From contig NZ_CP054705.1 in assembly GCF_016495725.1 (NCBI RefSeq), positions 682,001 through 746,000 on the forward strand: a stretch of DNA of 64,000 bases. The letters are read 5' to 3'. The notes under the pieces were generated by a model. It was not told where the DNA came from. It ran no database searches and saw nothing but the letters and a program-made list of their open reading frames with translations. Position numbers and translations under genes: made by a program. Below, one piece after another: positions 8,515 through 16,165 of this stretch. This stretch comes from Salicibibacter cibarius (GTDB lineage: Bacteria; Bacillota; Bacilli; Bacillales; Marinococcaceae). Numbering within the stretch: position 1 is the first letter of the stretch; each line of letters begins with the position of its first letter.

Positions 8515-10482
8515 ATGGGGAAACGTCTTTTCATTGTTTCGTTAGCAGTCATTCTTATCGGCGGGTCTGTCGTAGCACTGGAACATGACAACCAAAGTGA
8601 TGCCCAAGAAAATGAATTCGATACGATTATTAAAAATGGCACAGTGATGGATGGGACAGGCCAATCGAGTTATGAAGCGGACGTAGGGGTTCAGAACGGG
8701 TACATTAAACAGATTGGAGATTTGGATGAAGCCAATGCTGCGCATGAAGTCGATGTTGACGGGAACATCGTTGCGCCGGGTTTTATTGATGTTCACAGCC
8801 ATGCTGATCTTGAAGCGTTACAGACTGCGACCAGCTCGCTTACACAAGGAGTGACAACAGAGATTTTAAGTCCTGATGGTGGCGGACCGGTCGATGTGAC
8901 GGAACGTTACGATCTGGAAGATGACGGGTTGGCGATTAACATCGGTACATACATTGGATTCAATTCTGTCTGGGAAGAGGTTGTCGGTGAGGACGATCGC
9001 GATGCCACGGAGGAAGAAATTGCAGAGATGCAAGGGTTAGTTGAAACAGGACTGGAAGAAGGAGCGTTTGGCGTTTCGGCCGGCCTCTTTTACACGCCTG
9101 GCAATTATGCCGATACCGAAGAAGTGATCGATGTTGTCGAGGTTGCTGATCAATGGCGGACAAACTTCCCGCACCATATTCGTGACGAAATGGATGATGT
9201 CGTAGAAGCGACCGAAGAGACGATCGAAATTGGAGAAGAGGCAGGACTCGTTCCGGTCATCACGCACATGAAAGTGATGGGGGCGGATAACTGGGGAGCT
9301 TCCGAAGAAACGGTCGGTCTCATTGAAGAGGCCAACGAGCGCGGAACATATGCAGCCGCCGATGTTTATCCCTATTTGGCAAGTTCAACCGGATTGACGG
9401 CGCTCATCCCACAGTGGGCACAGGATGGCGGTTTTGACGCAATGCTGGATCGTTTTGCCGATTCCGAATTACGTCCGCAAATTGAAGAGGAAATTGAAGA
9501 TGTGATGACGAGCCGGGTGGAAACAGCGGAAGATGTTTATTTTCCGGGTGAAGATAAGACTTTGGCTGATGTGGCTGAAGCAGAGGGTGTGAGCCCAGGG
9601 GAAGCGACAATGCAAATATTAGAAGATCAAGGGAGCTTGACGACGATTTATCATTTTGGAAATGAAGATGATTATGAACGAATTCTTCAAAATCCAACAA
9701 CGGCCGTCGCATCAGATGGGGGCGCCACGTACTCGGATGGTATTCATCCTCGTCGTTATGGTACACAGCCACGGGTGCTTGGCAAGGACGTACGGGAAGA
9801 AGGGCTGCTTTCTTTTGAAGAAGCCGTGCAGAAAATGACGGGTTTGCCGGCCACGATGATCGGAATGACCGATCGGGGTTTTATTGCCGAGGGCATGACC
9901 GCTGACATTACGGTTTTTGATCCGGATACGGTTACGGACAACGCCGAATTCGATGACCCTCAGCAGTATGCGGATGGGATTGAGCATGTGCTTGTGAATG
10001 GTGAATTTGCCCTACAAGATGGTGAAACGACCGATGTTCAAATCGGTGAAGCACTGCAACGAACGGGGAATATGCCGAGTCGGCCGATGAGCGTTGATCA
10101 AGATGTCAGCGTTGAAGGCTCCGGAACATTGCGTAATGTAGATAGTTCCGGCTCCACGGATGAAGAAGTAGCGATCGCTGTCGAACAAGCAGCAAGTGAT
10201 TCATCAGCGACCGGTTATTTCCAATTTAATCACGAGGGTGAGGATATCGAGATAGAAGCCGAGGAAGTGGGCCAACTGCAGGCGAAAGAAGATTGGGCTA
10301 GCATTACAGGGCTAGGAACGCTTGAAAACGGTGAGATACGAGCGTTTGAGGTCATCGTTGAAGAAAATGATCCCATGATTGAAGACGATCGCGCCTCCGT
10401 TACGGTTCATATCGAAGACGAATTTGAGTATCAGGGAACGCTATCTCCGCAACAAATGGATGTACAAATGGACGAAAGCTGA
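8515..10482 (+). CDS. Exported D-aminoacylase / N-acyl-D-amino-acid amidohydrolase
   Basis: Amidohydrolase-superfamily enzyme of the D-aminoacylase type, expected to release D-amino acids from N-acyl-D-amino acids or similar compounds. 655 residues; an N-terminal hydrophobic segment (LFIVSLAVILIGGSVVAL) makes it exported, although most family members are cytoplasmic. Metal-binding motif DVHSHAD with His94 and His96; later His residues in HIRDE and ITHMKVMG, and the catalytic Asp in AVASDGG. The bridging Cys found in Alcaligenes D-aminoacylase (GNCG) is replaced by SPDGGG, a known variant in other subgroups. The amidohydrolase part ends near residue 525; about 525-655 is an extra beta-rich domain (SATGYFQF, ITGLGTLENG) resembling post-COAP-1 domains (tentative). 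Start ATG 8515 follows GAGGAGG. Remains of a FIMAH domain follow the stop codon. Confidence 0.85.
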   Translation: MGKRLFIVSLAVILIGGSVVALEHDNQSDAQENEFDTIIKNGTVMDGTGQSSYEADVGVQNGYIKQIGDLDEANAAHEVDVDGNIVAPGFIDVHSHADLEALQTATSSLTQGVTTEILSPDGGGPVDVTERYDLEDDGLAINIGTYIGFNSVWEEVVGEDDRDATEEEIAEMQGLVETGLEEGAFGVSAGLFYTPGNYADTEEVIDVVEVADQWRTNFPHHIRDEMDDVVEATEETIEIGEEAGLVPVITHMKVMGADNWGASEETVGLIEEANERGTYAAADVYPYLASSTGLTALIPQWAQDGGFDAMLDRFADSELRPQIEEEIEDVMTSRVETAEDVYFPGEDKTLADVAEAEGVSPGEATMQILEDQGSLTTIYHFGNEDDYERILQNPTTAVASDGGATYSDGIHPRRYGTQPRVLGKDVREEGLLSFEEAVQKMTGLPATMIGMTDRGFIAEGMTADITVFDPDTVTDNAEFDDPQQYADGIEHVLVNGEFALQDGETTDVQIGEALQRTGNMPSRPMSVDQDVSVEGSGTLRNVDSSGSTDEEVAIAVEQAASDSSATGYFQFNHEGEDIEIEAEEVGQLQAKEDWASITGLGTLENGEIRAFEVIVEENDPMIEDDRASVTVHIEDEFEYQGTLSPQQMDVQMDES

Positions 10483-10657
10483 AGGCGAACCGCCATCCAT
10501 CATTGCGAAGATGAAGATGAAACGGAACAAGTCATCCATGTACATGAGAGGTTTTGAGAGTCTCTTTTGACCATCAACAAGAGGAGGAGTTGATCTCCAG
10601 TAATCTTATAACATTTTAAGTGCCCAAGCAGAAGCTCTCCTGGAAATATGGAAGTGA
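10483..10657 (+). pseudogene. Decayed FIMAH domain after the D-aminoacylase stop
   Basis: Directly after the TGA at 10480-10482 the same frame reads HHCEDEDETEQVIHVHERF, then other frames give HQQEEELIS (10573-10599) and AQAEALLEIWK with a stop at 10655-10657. Joined, these match the second half of the FIMAH domains of the neighbouring genes (HYENQEEAEKVIxHMEGFxDL, then HQQExxLIS, then AQADxLIExW). At least one stop and two frameshifts separate the parts. The enzyme therefore seems to have lost a FIMAH tail by mutation. Confidence 0.82.
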
Positions 10658-10670
10658 AAATGAAAACAAA

Positions 10671-10697
10671 TCCCTCCTGTGACCGTCACAGGAGGGA
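10671..10697. repeat. Perfect inverted repeat before the tapA-like gene
   Basis: TCCCTCCTGTGA / TCACAGGAGGGA, 12-bp perfect stem with a 3-base loop. On the plus strand it is followed by A residues, on the minus strand by TTTGTTTT, so it is not a convincing plus-strand terminator. It ends three bases before the AAGGAG of the next gene and could influence its translation. Confidence 0.6.
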
Positions 10698-10714
10698 AAA
10701 AAGGAGCGGGTGAA

Positions 10715-10996
10715 TTGCACAGAAAGATAAGCGTTCCTGTCCGGCTGTTCGCGGTGACTTATTTATTGTTTTTTATCGGTGTTTTGGTGACATCGCCGAC
10801 ATCGGCGACGTTTGAAGACGAGGAATCGCTGGAAGGCAATATTTCATCGAATGATTCATTCGGAGAAGAGGATGAAGAAGATGTCGAGAGTGATGACGAG
10901 GATCACGATGAAGACTCGGAAGAAGATGAAAGCGGACAAGAGCTGGACGATGAGGATGAAACGGATGAGGACGAGAAAAAGGAAGAAGAACAATAA
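10715..10996 (+). CDS. tapA: Small acidic TapA-like exported protein
   Basis: 93 residues from TTG 10715, chosen because AAGGAG lies eight bases upstream. One hydrophobic signal segment (LFAVTYLLFFIGVLVTS) is followed by PTSATFEDEESLEG, resembling the SipW-type processing region of B. subtilis TapA (DTSAAFHDIE). The rest is almost wholly Asp/Glu/Ser to the C-terminus; TapA also ends in an acidic/lysine-rich low-complexity tail but has a folded core of more than 100 residues in between that is absent here. It precedes sipW and tasA in the canonical tapA-sipW-tasA order, which is the main support. In B. subtilis TapA is needed for TasA fibre assembly and anchoring. The call is an inference from position and signal peptide; sequence similarity is too low to be certain. 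Confidence 0.6.
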   Translation: MHRKISVPVRLFAVTYLLFFIGVLVTSPTSATFEDEESLEGNISSNDSFGEEDEEDVESDDEDHDEDSEEDESGQELDDEDETDEDEKKEEEQ

Positions 10997-11065
10997 TATC
11001 CCACTATTTTTAATATAGCCAATCAATTCAAGGGTGAAAATTTTATTGTGAGGGTGATGAATACT

Positions 11066-11641
11066 ATGTGGCGTGTCACTAGAAAAATCATCAGTGGCTT
11101 TACAACTGCTTTACTTTTTATGTTGCTCGTCGTCACCTTATTCGCGGTTATCTCCAGCCAGGCGGCTGATGGGGAACCGAATGTATTCGGGTATGAATTG
11201 AAAACGGTTTTATCAGGGTCCATGGAACCGGAGATTCAAACCGGATCGATGATTGCAGTCCAACCGACGGAGGAAACGACCCAATTTGAGAAAGGAGATG
11301 TCATCACGTTTACCAATTCCGATGATAATCTCGTTACCCATAGGGTTCACGAAGTTGAAAGTGATGGCCAGCAATATATTACGAAGGGCGATAACAATAA
11401 CTCGACGGATTCAGAACCGGTGCTGGCTGAAAATGTGCTTGGTGAATACACAGGGTTGACCGTCCCGTTTCTCGGTTACGCATTTGTCTTTGCCACCTCG
11501 GAGCAGGGAGCAGTGCTGTTATTAATTTTGCCTGGCGTTTTGTTGTTGGCATACTCCGCGTTCACCGTATGGCGCGCGTTGCGGCAGATCGAATCGTCGA
11601 AGAAAAATGAAGAATCGGTGTCGCCGCCCCGTCAGGAGTAA
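11066..11641 (+). CDS. sipW: Signal peptidase I, SipW (ER-type)
   Basis: Membrane signal peptidase that processes TasA/TapA precursors. N-terminal membrane segment (ALLFMLLVVTLFAVISS), then the catalytic motif VLSGSMEPEIQTGS with the Ser nucleophile in SGSMEP, and VTHRVHEV with His replacing the Lys of ordinary bacterial signal peptidases, the hallmark of ER/archaeal-type SipW. C-terminal membrane segment VLLLILPGVLLLAYSAF, then a charged tail. I chose ATG 11066 because GAGGGTG lies nine bases upstream; ATG 11057 or GTG 11048 in the same frame are possible. It lies between the TapA-like gene and tasA, as in B. subtilis. Confidence 0.93.
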   Translation: MWRVTRKIISGFTTALLFMLLVVTLFAVISSQAADGEPNVFGYELKTVLSGSMEPEIQTGSMIAVQPTEETTQFEKGDVITFTNSDDNLVTHRVHEVESDGQQYITKGDNNNSTDSEPVLAENVLGEYTGLTVPFLGYAFVFATSEQGAVLLLILPGVLLLAYSAFTVWRALRQIESSKKNEESVSPPRQE

Positions 11642-11687
11642 CCTTGATGAGGCGTTCACATAATTACAGTTTTAAAGGGAGGAATTT
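11642..11687 (+). repeat. 46-bp tasA leader, copy 1
   Basis: CCTTGATGAGGCGTTCACAT through TTTTAAAGGGAGGAATTT, ending with the tasA1 ribosome binding site. Near-identical to 17812-17857 in front of tasA2 (a few substitutions), so the duplication covers the leader as well as the gene. Confidence 0.8.
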
Positions 11688-11690
11688 CAA

Positions 11691-12281
11691 GTGGGAATCA
11701 AACAGCAGCTTGGCATGGGAGTCACAACGGCCGTTCTCGGTTTGACGTTAATCGGAGGGGGGACGTTCGCCTACTTTAGCGACAGTGTTGAAACGAACAA
11801 TACATTCGCGGCCGGAACGCTTGATTTAGATGCGGAACCGACAGAAATCATTGACGTGGATAATTTGCAACCCGGGGATACGATGATTCGCGATTTTGAA
11901 CTGCAAAACAACGGGTCTCTCGACATTGACACGGTGACGTTGGAGACCGACTACACGGTGATTGATGCCGAAGGCGATAATACGGAAGACTTTGGGGAAT
12001 TCATCGAAGTGGAATTTTTGTATAACGCCGACAATTTGGACGAGGTAATTTTCCAAACGACATTGAGTGAACTTCAGGATATGGAACCGGAAGCGATTAG
12101 TGAGCACGTGTTCTATCCGGAGTTGGGCGATGACGGCTTGCCGGTCGATGAATCCCATGATCTCGTCGTGCAATTCAATTTTTTAAGCGACGTTGAAGAA
12201 GATTTGAACCAATTCCAGGGCGATTCTTTAGAGCTGGAGTGGACGTTTACAGCCACACAAACTGAAGGAGAGGAGCAATAA
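11691..12281 (+). CDS. tasA: TasA/CalY-type matrix fibre protein, copy 1
   Basis: 196-residue exported protein of the TasA/camelysin (M73) family, which forms extracellular fibres of the biofilm matrix. Signal peptide MGIKQQLGMGVTTAVLGLTLIGGGTFAYFSDS closely follows the TasA pattern (LGLxLxGGGTxAxF), a SipW substrate. Mature start region ETNNTFAAGTLDLDAEP and LQPGDTMIRDFELQNNGSLDI are family hallmarks (TFASGTLDL, LKPGDxxxxxFxxxNNGSL). It is shorter than B. subtilis TasA (261 residues), closer to CalY. Start is GTG with GGGAGG upstream. The M4 protease gene starts directly after its stop codon. A second copy lies at 17863. Confidence 0.93.
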   Translation: MGIKQQLGMGVTTAVLGLTLIGGGTFAYFSDSVETNNTFAAGTLDLDAEPTEIIDVDNLQPGDTMIRDFELQNNGSLDIDTVTLETDYTVIDAEGDNTEDFGEFIEVEFLYNADNLDEVIFQTTLSELQDMEPEAISEHVFYPELGDDGLPVDESHDLVVQFNFLSDVEEDLNQFQGDSLELEWTFTATQTEGEEQ

Positions 12282-14054
12282 ATGGCTAAAAAATGGACGG
12301 GCTGTTTGTCGATGGGCTTAATCGTGTCACTGGCTGTCTCCAGTGGAGTTTTAGCTGATAACGAAACACCGAATGACGAAGTTCCGGAAGAAAACAGTGA
12401 AGATTCAAGGATCATTTATCAGGATGATACGGCTGTGTCTGCGCAAATGCAGCGTTCCGTTGAAGATCAGGAAAGCAATGCGGACTCAGCCAAACGATTT
12501 TTGGAAGCCAACAACGATTTTTTTGATATGACGGATCCAATCCAGGATATGGAGGTGCTTGAAGAACAAACCGATGATGAAGGGATGACCCATATTCGCC
12601 TGCAGCAAACGAAAAATGGGATTCCGGTTGAAGGTCATGAGGTGATTGTTCATTTTGACGAAGACACTACCATCGACTCGGTCAATGGCCATTTCGATTC
12701 GCAAGTGGACGAGATGGATACGATTTCAAGCAGTGCAGTATTCCCAGAGGATGAAGCCATCGAAAACGCTCGGGAAGCCGTCAATGCACCGGAGGATCTG
12801 GAAGAAGATCCTGAAACAGAACTTGTGTACTATCCAGTAGGCGATGACACACATCTCGTTTACAAAGCAAACATTACGTTTATGACGGAAGAACCGGGCA
12901 ATTGGTTTGTCTTTGTTGACGCCTCTACAGGTGAAGTGATCGATCAATACAATACAATTTCCCATATGGCAGAGGCGGCTGGGTTGGAAGATGAAGCGTT
13001 ACAAAATGAGGAAAATAAACAAGCTGATGCATCTTTTTCCGATGCTGAACCGGACGCTGAAGAGTATCAATCCGCGACTGGTCCCGGCATAGGCGTTCAA
13101 GGTGAGAATCGGGTGCTAAACATCTCTCATAAAGCGGCAGATAACGGACCGGGGAGAACCTTCAGCTTATTTGATTTTTCCATTCCTGACCTGGATGGCA
13201 TCCTAACGTATGATGCCCAAGAAGATTTCGTTTTGCCCGGTGTCCCTTATTCCAATGAGGATGCGGCTTTTGACTTTCGTGATGAATTCCACGCGGCTGC
13301 GGTAGATGCCCATTACAATTCAACCGAAGTTTATGAGTATTTTTGGGAAGAACATGACCGCAATTCCCTCGATGATGAAGGGATGAGTGTTGTCTCATCT
13401 GTCCATTACGGTGAAGATTTTGCAAATGCGTTTTGGAACGGCAGCCAAATGACGTACGGCGATGGAGATGATGAAATGTTTATTCCGCTTTCGGCAGGGT
13501 TGGATGTGGCTGCTCACGAAATGACTCATGGTGTTACCGAACATACAGCAGGACTCGTGTATCGTTTCCAATCCGGCGCAGTAAATGAAGCAATGTCGGA
13601 TATATTCGGTGTTCTGGTTGATGAATCCAGCTGGCATATCGGAGAAGACGTGATGGCACCGGCTGCGATCGAGGACGGACGTTTTGCTTTGCGAAGCCTC
13701 GAAGACCCCGGACAGTTCGACGTCGATGAAGCGTATTGGGCGTATGGGGATGGCTCCGGCGCGTATCCTTCACACATGGATGAATATTATGACTTGCCGA
13801 TTGATTTGGATAACGGCGGCGTTCATATCAATTCCTCCATTATTAATCACGCGGCTTATTTAATCGGACAAGATATAGGTCGTGAAGACCTTGGGCAAAT
13901 TGCTTATCGAGCTTTAACCACGTATTTAACCCCAATGTCCGATTTTGATGATACCCGTTTTGCCTTCGTTCAGTCGTCGATCGACATCTATGGAGAAGAC
14001 AGTGACCAAACCGAAGCAGTCAGAGATGGATTTGATGGCGTGGGAATTGAGTGA
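12282..14054 (+). CDS. Thermolysin-type neutral metalloprotease (M4)
   Basis: Secreted zinc endopeptidase, 590 residues: signal peptide 1-25, FTP/PepSY-type propeptide to about residue 260, then the catalytic domain. Zinc site HEMTH with His412, Glu413, His416, and the third ligand Glu436 in GAVNEAMSDIFG. Active-site region GGVHINSSIINHAAYLI contains the transition-state His. The C-terminal all-helical M4 domain is complete. Start ATG 12282 abuts the tasA1 stop (TAAATG), with GGAGAGGAG upstream, so it is co-transcribed with tapA-sipW-tasA. It is one of the few exported enzymes in the island without a FIMAH domain. A possible role in maturing the other secreted proteins or in feeding peptides to the exopeptidases is inference. 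Confidence 0.95.
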   Translation: MAKKWTGCLSMGLIVSLAVSSGVLADNETPNDEVPEENSEDSRIIYQDDTAVSAQMQRSVEDQESNADSAKRFLEANNDFFDMTDPIQDMEVLEEQTDDEGMTHIRLQQTKNGIPVEGHEVIVHFDEDTTIDSVNGHFDSQVDEMDTISSSAVFPEDEAIENAREAVNAPEDLEEDPETELVYYPVGDDTHLVYKANITFMTEEPGNWFVFVDASTGEVIDQYNTISHMAEAAGLEDEALQNEENKQADASFSDAEPDAEEYQSATGPGIGVQGENRVLNISHKAADNGPGRTFSLFDFSIPDLDGILTYDAQEDFVLPGVPYSNEDAAFDFRDEFHAAAVDAHYNSTEVYEYFWEEHDRNSLDDEGMSVVSSVHYGEDFANAFWNGSQMTYGDGDDEMFIPLSAGLDVAAHEMTHGVTEHTAGLVYRFQSGAVNEAMSDIFGVLVDESSWHIGEDVMAPAAIEDGRFALRSLEDPGQFDVDEAYWAYGDGSGAYPSHMDEYYDLPIDLDNGGVHINSSIINHAAYLIGQDIGREDLGQIAYRALTTYLTPMSDFDDTRFAFVQSSIDIYGEDSDQTEAVRDGFDGVGIE

Positions 14055-14142
14055 AAACGCGCTGTGATCGTCGACCGACGAGATGAATCTGACACTTTCG
14101 CACTTTATTCCGGCAATTTTGAAACGAAACGGAGGTATATCT

Positions 14143-16146
14143 ATGAAAAGAAAACGTTCGCTGGCTATGGCAACGTCTTTTATGCTTATCGCCTCGACGG
14201 CTCTTGCGGGTCTCGGTACGGATGAAGCTGATGCTGCCGAGGATCCGTTGGTTGATGAAGGAGAGGATGGCATGGTGTCGACATCTCACGTTCTCGCCTC
14301 CGAAGTTGGCGAAGAGATGCTGGCAAGAAACGCGAATGCGGTCGACACCGCCATTGCCGTTCATTTTGCTTTGAATGTTGTGGAACCGATGATGTCCGGC
14401 ATGGGTGGCGGTGGTTTCATGATGGTCTATGATGCCGAAGAAGATGATACCACAATCGTGAACAGCCGGGAACGAGCGCCCGCCGGTGCGGAGCCGGATA
14501 TGTTCCTGGATGAAGACGGCAATGAAATTCCTTTTCAAGATAGGGTGACGAGTGGTGATTCGGTAGGCGTTCCCGGTACCCTGGATGGCTTGATGACGGC
14601 CAGTGAAAAATGGGGAACCGTTGACTTTGAAACGTTGATGGAACCGGCGATAGAACTGGCCGATGAAGGTTTTGAAATCGACGGACAGTTAGCGAACGCG
14701 ATTGACAATAATCAGGATAAATTATCGGAAAGCGCCGCCGAGGATGTCTTTTTGCCTGAAGGCGAGCCTTTACAGGAAGGGGATCATCTCGTACAGGAAG
14801 ACTTGGCTGATACGATGCAACTCATTCAAGACGAAGGGCTGGATGCTTTTTATGATGGTGAAATTGGACAAGCCATTGCTGATACTGTCCAGGCGTTCGA
14901 CGGAAGTATGACCATGGATGACATTCGTAATTATGAGGCGGACATTGATGAACCGGTATGGGGAGAGTATCAAGGGTATGACATCGCGAGTATGCCGCCT
15001 CCGAGTTCAGGAGGTTTGACTCTCTTGCAAATGCTCGCGCTGTTGGATGACTTTGATATCGGCCAGTATGGCAGCCAGGATGCGGAGCGTTATCATCTAT
15101 TGGCGGAAGTGATGCGCCTCGGTTATGCCGATCGGGGTGAGTATATGGGTGATCCCGAGTTTGTGGACGTTCCTTTTACAGGGCTGTTGCATCCTGATTA
15201 TATTGAAGAACGCAGCGCTTTGGTCGACCCCGAAGAAGCCAATGCAGACGTGGAGCCCGGAGACCCGTGGGCTTATGAGGATCAGGAACCGAACTATGAA
15301 TCTGTTGAGGTAGAAGAACGTGGAGACGATGGGGAGACCACTCATTTTACAATCACCGATCAATGGGGCAACATGGTCAGTTTTACGACCACGATCGAGC
15401 AAGTATTCGGCTCGGGCATTATGGTTCCCGACTACGGGATTATGCTGAACAATGAGCTGACGGATTTCGACGCGACCCCCGGAGGGGCTAATCAAGTGGA
15501 GCCTAACAAACGGCCATTGAGCAGCATGACCCCAACGATCATCTTTAATGACGGCGAACCGTATATGAGCGCCGGTTCACCGGGAGGAACACAAATTATT
15601 AATGCGGTATTTAATGTCGTCAACAATGTCATTGACCATGATATGGGCTTGCAGGAAGCGATTGAAGAGCCTCGTATTCACACGATGGATTACCCCGATA
15701 TTAGTTGGGAAGAAGGGATTCCGCAAGGTGCCCGGGATGAGCTGGAAGCGCGTGGTCATGAGTTTGACGACACCCCTGGCGGAATCGGCAACGTCCAAAG
15801 CATTATCGTTGACCCTGGTGAAGGCGTCTTTGAAGGGGTTGCGGATGATAACCGCGAAGGAGCGGCGATTGGATTCACGCTTGACAGCGCATCCATGATG
15901 AACCTCGTGGAACGTTTTGAAACTGAGGGTGAATTTGAAAATGAGGAAGCGGCCGACGCCTTGCACCTTCATTTAACGTCTGTCAACCACTATGAAAATC
16001 AGGAAGACTATGAAAAAGTGGCCCAGCATATGGAAGAAGGCTTTAACGATTTGTTAAACCATCAACAAGAAAATAATCTCATTTCCGATGAAGCTTATGA
16101 CATTCTCACTGCCCAAGCCGATACCTTGATTGAAAAACAACCGTAA
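14143..16146 (+). CDS. ggt: Exported gamma-glutamyltransferase with FIMAH domain
   Basis: Second gamma-glutamyltransferase of the island, 667 residues from ATG 14143 (GGAGG ten bases upstream); an in-frame ATG at 14083 has no ribosome binding site and would put a non-signal extension in front of the signal peptide. Signal sequence SLAMATSFMLIASTALAG. Large subunit with NAVDTAIAVHFALNVVEP and SGMGGGGFMMVYD, predicted nucleophile Thr399 in ETTHFTITDQWGNMVS, then NNELTDF and PLSSMTPTI. Unlike the copy at 5194 it has no inserted domain, so the subunit junction is normal. Residues about 582-667 form a FIMAH domain. Enzyme class is firm; the physiological gamma-glutamyl substrate is open. Confidence 0.94.
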   Translation: MKRKRSLAMATSFMLIASTALAGLGTDEADAAEDPLVDEGEDGMVSTSHVLASEVGEEMLARNANAVDTAIAVHFALNVVEPMMSGMGGGGFMMVYDAEEDDTTIVNSRERAPAGAEPDMFLDEDGNEIPFQDRVTSGDSVGVPGTLDGLMTASEKWGTVDFETLMEPAIELADEGFEIDGQLANAIDNNQDKLSESAAEDVFLPEGEPLQEGDHLVQEDLADTMQLIQDEGLDAFYDGEIGQAIADTVQAFDGSMTMDDIRNYEADIDEPVWGEYQGYDIASMPPPSSGGLTLLQMLALLDDFDIGQYGSQDAERYHLLAEVMRLGYADRGEYMGDPEFVDVPFTGLLHPDYIEERSALVDPEEANADVEPGDPWAYEDQEPNYESVEVEERGDDGETTHFTITDQWGNMVSFTTTIEQVFGSGIMVPDYGIMLNNELTDFDATPGGANQVEPNKRPLSSMTPTIIFNDGEPYMSAGSPGGTQIINAVFNVVNNVIDHDMGLQEAIEEPRIHTMDYPDISWEEGIPQGARDELEARGHEFDDTPGGIGNVQSIIVDPGEGVFEGVADDNREGAAIGFTLDSASMMNLVERFETEGEFENEEAADALHLHLTSVNHYENQEDYEKVAQHMEEGFNDLLNHQQENNLISDEAYDILTAQADTLIEKQP

Positions 16147-16165
16147 TGAGGAAGGAGTGCTTGTC

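Noticed and set aside
10671..10697. Intrinsic terminator after the D-aminoacylase
   Set aside because: Hairpin is perfect but followed by A residues on the plus strand; recorded as an inverted repeat only.
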